A stretch of 64,000 nucleotides of DNA from Candidula unifasciata (taxonomy: Eukaryota > Mollusca > Gastropoda > Stylommatophora > Geomitridae), in NCBI GenBank assembly GCA_905116865.2, contig CAJHNH020008434.1:307001-371000 (forward strand), in the 5' to 3' direction. Shown piece by piece: positions 36,622 through 48,600 of the stretch. Within the stretch, counting starts at the first letter, position 1. Every line of letters begins with the position of its first letter. The notes under the pieces were generated by a model. That model was not told the DNA's origin, searched no databases, and was given only the letters and a program-made list of their open reading frames with translations. Both the position numbers and the translations under genes were made by a program.

Positions 36622-39600
36622 ATCTCTCTCTCTCTTTCTTCTCTCTCTCTCCTCCCACCTAGCTCTCCCCCTTCTCTCTCTATGTATGTAGCTTCCCTTG
36701 CAACGCATACGAATACTAGTTTATTTCACAGTCGTCCGAAATAGGCCTGCATAATAATAAATACAGCAAAAGCTGGTTAACGCGAATCCCAAGGGGTCTA
36801 AAATCAGTTATGTTTAAAAAACAATCCTGCTAATCTGGGACTGTTTAAAATAAGGCATGTCTGCTGGGGCCAACATTTTGTTCATGTTAGCCGAACGATC
36901 TTCCTAAGAGAGTTCTTGTTAATGAGGTTTCACTGTGGATATATATGATGGTGCAGGAATTCCGATGTATTTTACTCTTGAATGGGCCGACTACGTTTTA
37001 TAAGGTGTTGTCTTCATAGCAGACATGCATGAAAGGCACAGAATTCCATCAGCGACTGTGTTGTGAATGCCTCCGCTGCCGACCTTTGAGATATGATTTA
37101 TTTGGCAGTCCACACTCGAGGAAAGCGCCCGAAATGGCAACAAACAAATATTTACTCGCAGATGCATGTCTTTGAGCAGCTCTTGTCTTGCTGTTCGATG
37201 CGCCTTGTGATAGGGTATTCCTGCCGTGTAGTCTTTTTTTTTTTCGCTACCATCCATTCTTGCGAAATCTTTGGCATTCCTTCTCCTCCTCTTCGTCTTC
37301 ACTTCCCATTGTAAAGTACGGGTATCGAGGAAGATGTTTCTGCTTCTTTCTTTTCTGTTTGCCGCGACCATGGACCTAGTGTTGTAGAGTTTTTCTGATG
37401 TTATCTTTTCATCAAGTTCTTTTGATGTATGCCTTTTAGGGTATGGCGTCGCAAGGCATTCTTTCTTGGTGTGCAAACCATTTTATTTGCTGCCTTTGTA
37501 TGTAATTTGGTATTAGTTATTTCTGGACTTTTTTTATGACTTCCTGACTTTGATCTTTTCCAGTTACTTCTGCTGCCTTTCTCGTGTCCTCGGTTACTAT
37601 TTTTTTTTTTTCGATTTGTTGTGAGTAACTATGTCTGGCATTGATATCATAGTGGGGATGGATATGATTTGAATGAGATGTTTTTTATGCTTCTTAATTT
37701 TCTGGAGTTTATTGAAATACAACAGCGTGCTGCTGAAAGTGGGGTTTACAGACCTAACGACGACTGCATAGGCTAATGACAGCCTGGAACTGGCGACATA
37801 AACGCTACTTTCTTGCTACTTTCTTGCTACTTCTGCAATGAAAATACACATATTTCTTCCACCTTAAACCCTCCATCTACACGTAATCAGAATCTTGTGC
37901 AAGCTGTATATTTTTTTTTTTAACATTTAAATTCCCTTGCAGTTGTGTCATGGTTAAAATTTTTGACTGGTAATTATCATTGCGTCGTCGCCTGTGAAAT
38001 GAGATTACTGGTGTTAAATTCTAAGGTTTTGACAAATATGTGCATAGCTGTGATAATTAAACTGCATCGTTTGGTTTAAGACTGTTTTGATTGAGTTAAT
38101 TTATCACCCTATTTGAAGTTGGGGCTGTATTTTTGGCTATGGCCGGAGGAGCGTTAAATGCCTGATTTGAAGGCAGGATGAAGTGCCAGACCCAGGTCAC
38201 TTGTATTAGAAGCTGGCTTGTGTCTATTTCTGCACATGCATATTATGCGCATCGGTGAAACCTGTGGGTGTATGAATAAGCATACAGGTGCCACATTGTG
38301 AATTATAAGGGTACAAAATCGGTTGTGGGTAACGGTTTATTAAGCGTCCGTTTTGTTTTGAAATAAAATATCTGCTATTGTATTCTAGACTATTCTTTTT
38401 TTTTTTTTTTTCTGAGCTGCCTTTTTCCTTCTCTAAACTTTCTTTGGGGGGGGGGGGGCTGTATGTGTGTGCAGGCGGGACATGGATCATACAGGTATTG
38501 AGGTAGATTCGTAGGAACAAAGTGCTATGGGCCGTGTTGTGTGGAATGGCCACTTTATCAAGGGAACGAGAAGGAAGAAAGAAATGATTGCAGACAGGAT
38601 GACAGCTGGGGTGGGGAGGAGGGTGGGAAGGGGAGAAAAAACACACACACACACCCCCCACACTAACAACTAATGACGGCAACAACAGTCCTATAATCCC
38701 ATGCTCAACACTGGTGGGTCTTGCTAGTCACACTCGCCATCGCCGTGGGCTGCGATTTCCATGCCTCTTCGTAGCACAGTATAACACTGCCGTCTAGTAA
38801 GATGGAAAGGCGCCATCGGCTGTTTTCTCTAGTTTCTGCTGTTGTCTTCTCTAGACTTCTGTTACACATGGTATGGAGGATACTCATTTTAGAAGTGTTA
38901 CGGCTCAAATCTGAACGCCAGGCATTTAAGTGACGACAGTCTTCTGCCTTTTTATGAGTCCCCGTGGCGAAGTGGCCAAGTTGTTTGCCTCGCTGTCTGG
39001 GGATCAGATCAAAAGTGCCAGTTTTTACTGACATCTGTGGGATCATCACTGGAGCTACGGAGTTATGGCTTTGTTTGATGATCACATCCATCGCAACCCA
39101 AGTGCGATAACACCTGCGCTGTAAAGTCGACCCTGTCGCCCTTAAGTTTAACTCCGGCTTTTTCAACCTCTAGATTCATAAATAGACATTTCGATGGATA
39201 TTTGTTTGGGAACTCTCTGTCTGTCTGTCTGCCCACCGTCCCTCCGTCCGCCCGCCCGTCCGTCCGTATGTCTGTCTCTCTGTCTATATCCGTGTTAGCA
39301 TCTCGCTCCCTTCCTATCTCCCAATTCCCCCACCCCCCATCTCTATCTCCTCACCTTTCTTCCCCTGCCATCACTCTCCCTTCCTCTCTCGTCGTCTCCT
39401 CACCTCCCTATCCGTCTGTTTCCCTCCCGTTTCTCTCCCATCTGTATCTCCCCACGTTTCTTTTTCTCCCCTCTGTCTCTCACCCTCTCATTTCTCTCCC
39501 CTCCTCCCGTCTGTGCCTTTCCCTCGCATATCTTGGTCACACACACACACACACACACGCGCGCGAATCCTCACGCAATATATCATCTCTTAACTCCGTA

Positions 39601-42600
39601 TCTGTGTATTGTTGCTATACTTAACATGAAAGTTTTATATACATAGAGTTAGTGTTAGTCGGTATTATTTCATACTCTTAACATCCCTACACTATTGGAC
39701 TTTTCCGGGAACTCCTCATTAAATCTCTGAGTTCCCGAAATGTGATCAGTTTCTTCTTCTCCTGCGTCTTCTTCTTCTTTGCAGTCTTCGGCTTTAAACT
39801 CCGGCGGAAAGTTCTTGTTCTTCCTCTACCTCTGGACAGTGGTCTGGTTCCAGAAGCTGAGTTTTGCGTGCACATCCGTTTAACAGATCTGACTTATTTG
39901 TATACAGATTGTTGGTTTCTTGCCTCTCAGGCAGGTGCACTCCGATTTCGAAGGGAACTCCCAGTTAGTCGACTCTTACGGCATGCTTGTTGGGAAGGCA
40001 GTGGGTCTATTCTTGTTTTCCCCATAATGGGGCCCCAGACCCCAGGCGTCGAAGAATGAATTTAAAACAATAGAAGCATCAGCCCTACCGCAGATGTAAA
40101 CCCTAGGTAAGATCATGACCCAGACGGACATACTTGGTTCGCCCGTTAACACTTTCCATTGACTTATTATACAGTAATGAATGTATAAAAAAATATGTAT
40201 AAATATATAATAATATTGACTGTATTCTTTTCAGTAAATAATACTTTTTCTTTCCAACATTGTAAACATATTATAAATGTAGGTTTTTATACGTGGACAA
40301 TAAAAATAAGAGATTCCCTGAAAAAATAGATCCAAGGCTTCGTTTGGGGCAACAGTTAAGTCATATTTTCAGGTTACAACGCTAGTGCCTGGTTGTTTCG
40401 CAGTCTGACTTTCTTCTCTCACTCCCCATCCTCTCTCAGCTGCCCTTTGAAAGTTTTCCTGACTCTTCTTCTTCTCATAGTCCACGCCGTGGAGCATTGG
40501 TAAGCATGTTTGTCGACATACTTCTTTGTAAAATACAGTGACAGTCATCTATGACACAATTTTTCTTTCATTCTATGATGCAAAACTAAGAATCTCTGTC
40601 TGTCTGTCCGTCCGTCTGTCTGTCTGTCTGTTTGTTTGTCTGTCTGTATGTCGTCTCTCTATCTTTTTCTGCGCCACTCCCCTTTAAAGTTCGTCTCTGT
40701 TATAACAGCAGCTCTACCAATGCATGTAAAACGTATATTCTGCATTAACTATAATTATCAATAAACACGCTGAAAGTCACCTGTCTTCGTGCTTGCGCAT
40801 ATCCTTGGCTTCTTGGCTTACACTAACGCTGACAACTCAGTAACGCATGCTAGCTACTACATATTTATGCTCACACATGGTGCTACAGCGTGTTAACAGT
40901 CTCTCACAGCACATTGCTAGTAATCCTAGCATGCTTTAGCCTATAGCTTGTTTCCATAGGGCACAGCTTGAGCTATTAACTCTTGGTTTGACAGGGCAAA
41001 GAGCCTCCAGAAGTACCACCACTTGCATACCCTTTCACAAGCACCCCATAAGAAACTGCTTGTTTTATCACGTTTACTGGAGCATTAATTGTTACCCCCC
41101 TCCCCACAAACATTCATTAACGTGTGTCTAGGCAGCATAGAAGAAATATAATATAATTAAATATAAAATAATTGTAAACCCTCCGGTTCCTGCCATGGAG
41201 GAAGGGTGTAAACCCGCTGCCCTTCAACGAGCATGTTGTATAAGACGACAGATTCAAGATTTGCTGAAATAGGATGTGCTTAGCCGAAAGGCAGCCTATT
41301 TGTAAACTGGAGGTAATTTGCAACATTCTCAGTTAAGGGCAAAGAAAGAACAAGAACAAGAAGGAAAGAGGGGGATAAAGAATAAGGAGGAAGAGATGAA
41401 AAAAGGAAAAATAATAAGAAGAAAGAGGGAAGAAGCAGAAAGGAATGAAGAAATAACAAGGAAGAAGAAGGAATGAAGTAAGAAATAACAAGAAGAGGGA
41501 AGAAGAAAACATAAAGGAGGAATTGGAGGAGGAGGAGAAGAAGAAGAACAAGAAGTGGTCAGCAACGTAACAGGAGTTCGATAGAGGGTACAGGTCTTGG
41601 GGTGTGAAGTATCAGGCCTTTACATATTTTAGGCCCACGTCAGGTGAAGCAGATTAGGCATCAGCGCCTTTCTCATAGCATGTTGGTAACCGGGAGCTAC
41701 AGTAACCCTCTTTAACACGAATTCCAGGGGACAGAAGAATTAAGAGTTCATATTTTAAAAAAAATGTCGTGCTAACCGGGGAATCAAATTTATGTTTGTC
41801 GACCCCGCAACCATAGATCTGTCGAGATATCCTGCTACATTGAAGAATTGAAACCCTACCACGGCCTTCTCGTGCATCCGGGTTTGGGGCTTTGGGTCAC
41901 TGCAGTGTGCAGCTTATAATAATAAAGCATTAATTGTTACCCCCCCCCCCCCCTCTTCCCCACAAACATTCATTAACGTGTGTCTAGGCAGCATAGAAGA
42001 AATATAATATAATTAAATATAAAATAATTGTAAACCCTCCGGTTCCTGCCATGGAGGAAGGGTGTAAACCCGCTGCCCTTCAACGAGCATGTTGTATAAG
42101 ACGACAGATTCAAGATTTGCTGAAATAGGATGTGCTTAGCCGAAAGGCAGCCTATTTGTAAACTGGAGGTAATTTGCAACATTCTCAGTTAAGGGCAAAG
42201 AAAGAACAAGAACAAGAAGGAAAGAGGGGGATAAAGAATAAGGAGGAAGAGATGAAAAAAAGGAAAAATAATAAGAAGAAAGAGGGAAGAAGCAGAAAGG
42301 AATGAAGAAATAACAAGGAAGAAGAAGGAATGAAGTAAGAAATAACAAGAAGAGGGAAGAAGAAAACATAAAGGAGGAATTGGAGGAGGAGGAGAAGAAG
42401 AAGAACAAGAAGTGGTCAGCAACGTAACAGGAGTTCGATAGAGGGTACAGGTCTTGGGGTGTGAAGTATCAGGCCTTTACATATTTTAGGCCCACGTCAG
42501 GTGAAGCAGATTAGGCATCAGCGCCTTTCTCATAGCATGTTGGTAACCGGGAGCTACAGTAACCCTCTTTAACACGAATTCCAGGGGACAGAAGAATTAA

Positions 42601-45600
42601 GAGTTCATATTTTAAAAAAAATGTCGTGCTAACCGGGGAATCAAATTTATGTTTGTCGACCCCGCAACCATAGATCTGTCGAGATATCCTGCTACATTGA
42701 AGAATTGAAACCCTACCACGGCCTTCTCGTGCATCCGGGTTTGGGGCTTTGGGTCACTGCAGTGTGCAGCTTATAATAATAAAGCAGATCTAGAATCACA
42801 GTTTGTAGAAGTGAAAAAACTACTACTGTGTGTGGCTAGATACCCGAACACAATCCACCCACACTGGACTACAGATGGCTTTGTAACAGTTTAGTTGTAC
42901 CCTGATAAAACTGTCCAGTATGGCTATACAGTTTCTGGAATTCTCGTTCTTGAGATGTTATTCCCCTGGCAGCGACCTCTAACCTGGTACTCAGTATCTT
43001 AAATAGCTCCACCAGTTTAAAATCTCAACACTTTGGGACATGCATGGTCTCCCATTCAACTACTCACCCCATGGTACCCACTTGACACCTCCTGACACTG
43101 CTCGTAGAAACAACAAATGCCTAGGCTTTTTGTTTATAAATAGTGTGTGAGTTTTTTAAATATGTATATTATATGTTTAATTGCGCGGCCTCCGTAGATT
43201 AGGCGTTGCGAGTCCGACTTGTGGCGGGTAACTTCGCTTTAACTAGCGAATGCACTATGTGCACTTTACAGAGGGAATTACAAACAGTGAGTCATCATAT
43301 AGTCTTATAGTAACCCCAGCCTTGCTGGTTAAATGAGAGGATTCGGGGTTTGCCCACATCTTATTCCCTGCTGTAATTAAGATTGTATATTTAAATATTC
43401 TTAAGTTCACTGACAATGTTTACAGTTAAAATGAAACTTCATAAAACTGTAGGAACATTAAAACTAACATTTATTCAGCATTGGATATCAAAATAATAAA
43501 CAACATGGCTGTGGATATAAAATCCTGTTATTCAAGGTAGGTTAGTTAAATCTTAGCTGTAGCTTAGGTCAGCTTCTGGCTAAGCCTCGGTGACACATCA
43601 GGCAGGCCGAATCTTCCAGTCCAGTCCGGACAATCGGGTATCTGCAGCTAAGCTTAGGATCTACTTCTGGACTCCCACCTGTAAGTACCATCTGGAACTA
43701 GAACAATAGAACAGTCCTTATACAAACAGTCAGGAAGGTTCTAACTGGAGACAACAATACCTCCAGTCTTTAAAATGTTACACTACACACATATATATGG
43801 AGTAGGATAGTAACAGGTGTTCACATTCTACTGGTATATAATGGGAATGTGTACAGAACATGGTCCATAATCCTGATGGGGAAATATTTAGGAAACCAGT
43901 TTCATGAATACTCTCAAGAACAAGAGTTTACAGCACACAAAAAGAAAGGACATTCCTCAGTGTAAATTGTTCTGATGTCTGCACACTAGTACTCCTTTGA
44001 AGGGTTAACATGCTTACACACACAGACATACACAGTCATATTTCACAATATTCTCATTTTAACCGCATGGGTTCACATCACAATGAATGAGAAGCAGGGA
44101 GTGAGTTTACCAAGACCAGGAACTCATAACAGGTGCTTTGCACTGTTTGAAAATAAATGGGATTAACATATCTCCATCAATATACTGGGTGCTGAGATAG
44201 ATGTCAAAATACAATCATAGATGACAATGGGCTTTCCATCTGTCACAGTATTAACATAAAATATACAACACTCACTCCAGTTTAAATCTAAATCCACACA
44301 TGTGCTAATCTTATTCAGCAGAGTTAGAAGTGGTGAGGGGTGAAATATAATTATTAAATTTTTAAGGCCACCTGCTGTAGAACTGAAATGTATTCCTAGT
44401 AATAGGGAAATCTATATACAACAATAATAATTACAAGCATGGGCCATACATCTCTTTTCTGCTTCTTCTTCTCTGACAGTGTGAATATTAAATTCAGCCT
44501 CACTGTGTTATTCACTTTCCAAGCTCTTAAACTAATCTCAGAATTATCTGGACTAAATCTAAATTAAAGCAAGACAGTGATTTATTAAGCTAATATCACC
44601 ATGAGGTAAAAATTTAACTTAGAAGGGGTTAGGTATAATGAATATACACTTCATTCCTATTTTTAATTGTCTAAGCTGGAAACAGGAACTGGCTGAGATT
44701 TCACATGAGGACATAATTATCACTTAATTAATATAAGTATAATTATTAAAAATACCAATGCACGTTTCTAGTAGCAAATAAACATTAATTCAATCATCAA
44801 TTAGATAATATGTTTGCATACATGTACATACTAGATCATAAACGTGGTTAGTGAGGATAAAGAAATTTATCATAGTTTTTGAGCCATGTGGGCATTAAAT
44901 TTCAGAATTTAACCTGTGGAATTAATTCAGAGGAATAAGCAGCAATACATCAAATTAAACTTATTCTTTTAACTCACCCCTGGCAGGGAATTCAAACAGA
45001 AAATTGGACCACAGGCAGACTAACAACTTTAGGTCTGAACCGGTCAATTTCTGAATTGAAAAGGGAACAGGAAGTCAGGAGGAAGTAACTCTTCAGTCCC
45101 CCTTGCACTACTCTTCGCCTATATTACCTTTCAACTCTTTAATTATAATTTTGCTACAGTAAAGCATTAAGAAAAAGTTAAGGAAATTTCTTAATTAATC
45201 CAGTGTTATTATGCTAATTAAAAGCAATAGGAAAATGTTTAGAACTTTGATAAAAATATTATCTAAACAAAGCAATCTTTAAAAGGACAGAAACAGCTGT
45301 CCAGACCAGCTCGTCACACGACTCCTAATTCCAAAGTACTGCGTTCGAAACCCACTGCTGGCTGCGTGAATGTTTATGATGGTATGGGCGTCGCTGGTCG
45401 ACCCAGCCTACAATGGGTACCATGATGTATGTCCTGGGGAAATAAAGACGGCCGGCAGCATGCTGACCACATTACCCACCTAGTACCGACTGGTCTGTAA
45501 AAATATGCGTGCTTTTTCCAGGTGGGAGAGCACTGCTGCATACAAATGGAGAGCCGCTGTAGCCTTGTGGCTACACACTCACCTGCCGTTTCGAAGATCT

Positions 45601-48600
45601 GGGGTTCATATCCGTATCGAGTCTACTTTTGTTGTTGTTGAGAATTGACATCCGTTCCCAGGTCGGCCCAGCCTAACATCGGTACCAGAATATGTCCGAG
45701 GAAGCAAAGGCGGCCAACGTGATGCTAACGACGTCACCCACAGGAGTAGCTTCCTTTACCCGAAGCGCCACTGGCGTTAAAAGGGTCCGATATTTTACTC
45801 ATACAGTGTACAGTGAATTACACAAAATGCTTTTCTATATTTTTTACAGATTACTTGCAGCCTACTCGCTTCAGCTTTCTTTGGGTCATGAGCTGCCGTT
45901 ACGGCGCGATCCCAGGGACGCCTTGGTGGAGGGCGCACGGGATATGCTTGTCACCTACCACCTGTTTAGCTGGGAGTTGTGAAACTGTGTCTGTGTGATA
46001 ACTGATTATATTTTGATAACGAGATCGTATTTATTCTATATGTCGGGACTGAGCGAGAAACGATACTGTCAGACATGATCGTGGAAACACCTTTTATCAA
46101 ATTAGAGGGATTTTGGAACTGAATCTTTTCAAAAGTTTTACAGATGTAAATTTAAATAAGATGGAGACCAGCTATGTTTCGTCCAGAGCATAAAAACGGG
46201 AGAGTCAGTTTGTCGTCGTTATGGCTTTGATAAGGATTGTACCTTCTGATTTTTTTGCTCCTATCGAAGAATCGTGTATTGAAACAAGCCGAAGCCATAC
46301 AGATAAATTCTCTCTCTTTGTGTAAACAAAAAGCGCACGTGGTTAGTTTGAACTGGCGGTGTTAATCAGTAGTAACAGTAACTAGTGTTACCCATCGAGA
46401 GTTAGACGAACTATCATTCCCCATTGAGATTGAAGGCAGAGTGTAATATTAGGATGGTTGATCGTCATTTGCATCGTCGTAACATTTTTGCTGACGAAGA
46501 CATTGTGCCTTGATAACCGTTTTTAGACTGACATTGTCAATTGTTTTCAAGGGAGTGTTGTTATAATGTATGTACAGCATGTATACATTTTGTTTGACTT
46601 CTTATTTGCTTATATATTATTTACACATTGCTCTTTACTTCGTACACACTCTGCGCCGGAATTGACCTCCACCATTATGTGCTACAGTTTGTGACAGAGG
46701 CACATTTAAGAAATAACATTAAGACTTCACGTTAGATTGTGTTAATACTTTTGCCGACTGACATTGTCGATCTTGATTCATATCTTGCCGATCTCACGCA
46801 GCATGTATCTTTTTTCATGCCATATAAAGGGTGTATATAATTATTTTTTGTTGTTGTTGCAAAGTTTCCGAATCTCTCATCCCGTACGACTTTCCAGTTG
46901 CCACATAGCATGCCAGGTAAAGAATTATTAATACATGAATTATTGTTTTGCTACAAGTGTAATTGTGTGCAGTCTCCACAATGAACATTGGCTACAGTGC
47001 ACCATCTGTTGTATAGGGAATATTACTGAGCTGGAGGACCTTAATCTCTTCCACGGTGCCACTCTCTTACCACTGCCCGTAAACCACAAGAACTGGTGGT
47101 TTTTTTTTTTTAATGAGAATTCAAATAAACCGTCTGCCGCGAAAATCAAAGTCAGCTGTGGTCGAGGATTCTGAAATTCTTAAACTCATGAAACCACTTG
47201 CCATTATTGCCTGTTTTCACCACTTTTGCCGTGTAGGCGGGAGGAGGTCTTTGCGCTTGAAGATTCAGAACCGCAAGGTTTGTGCTGTCGCCAGTGACTG
47301 TGTTGGTTAAGATTTGTTTCCCCCCCCCCCCCCCACCCCTTTTACTATAGACCCAGAGAGAAAAGAAAGGTCGGATCAGCCAACCGCTCCTCAGTTATAC
47401 AGCAGAGTAAATAAAAGACATCTTTTTACGCATAACGCTCTAGGCCAAAAGGTGGACAACCGTTTATAGCTGGCCTGCTGGCCAAATTTATTACCAACCT
47501 GGTCACATGCCGCATAGAAAGTTGGGAAAAAAAATCCCTTATAAACACACAGATTTACTCGCACCCCGATATGTTTGTGGGATAATCTAATGTTACAATT
47601 CCCCGCTGCGCCTCTGATCAGCCCCACCGACCCACTAATGGCTTGTCTATTCCTAAATATGTTCTGTTCAGGCTGATTATCTGCAGAAATCATATTATTG
47701 AAGGAAAGACACAGGTCCAGTTAAATAGTAAATTTACACCAACCTCGCGGGCCAGCAGAAATTGCTTCAACGGGCCAGTGTTTTTCCAGTTGGCCATATT
47801 TCGGCCGACCCCTGCTTTAGGTAAATGTTACTAGTACATTATGTTTACAGACCAGTTGGCACTGAGTAAATGATATAATCACGCCCAGAACATTTCCTGA
47901 TGAACATTTGATGTTTGAAATAAGAGGAATGTCTAGGCCAGTGTTTCCCAGACTTTTCTTAGTCGTGGCGCCTTTTTTTAAATTACGGTTTTTCGACGGC
48001 GCCCTAACCTAAGTCAAAGTGTGACTATTCGTATGTAAGAGATTTAAAAAAAGAACACTCGTGTATCTTCGAATATTTCGCGGGCGCCCCTGTGAAGAGA
48101 TCGCGGCTCCCCTGTGAATAGGTCGCGGCGCCCCTGTGAAGAGGTCGCGGCTCCCTGGGACACCGCGGCGCACAGTTTAGGAATCACTAGTGTAGGACGC
48201 AACCACTGGTAACAACAATTATAAAACAAAGAAGAGGACAATGCGATTATGGCTTATTTGGGCTTTGTTCGGGTGATACATTCCTGCAAATTCATTAACA
48301 GCTATCTGTGGCTTTGTCTCGAGAGAGGTAAACAAAGATAGGGCACGATATCTTGACTAATTTCGACTCATACAATTGTGTGCTCCAAACAAAGGTCGTA
48401 TACCAAGCAAACGTTTTTGCGTTTAAACAGGATGTATGCCAAGTTTGACGAATACTAAAGCGAACGTATACTGAGGTAGCACTATATGTATTTATGCATG
48501 TATTCAAAATGAAGTTCACTGTAGAAAGCTTTCTTTAGCAAATCTCTTGAAACAAGGCATGATATAACGCTGTTCCCAATGTATGGAAAATGAAGGTTAC

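Noticed and set aside
39202..39624. 140-residue Ser/Pro/Leu frame
   Set aside because: Pyrimidine-rich low-complexity DNA; no domain or splice context.
41329..42422. Phe/Ser/Leu-rich frames repeated in both copies of the 845-bp duplication
   Set aside because: Reverse-strand reading of a purine-rich tract; identical only because the DNA is duplicated.
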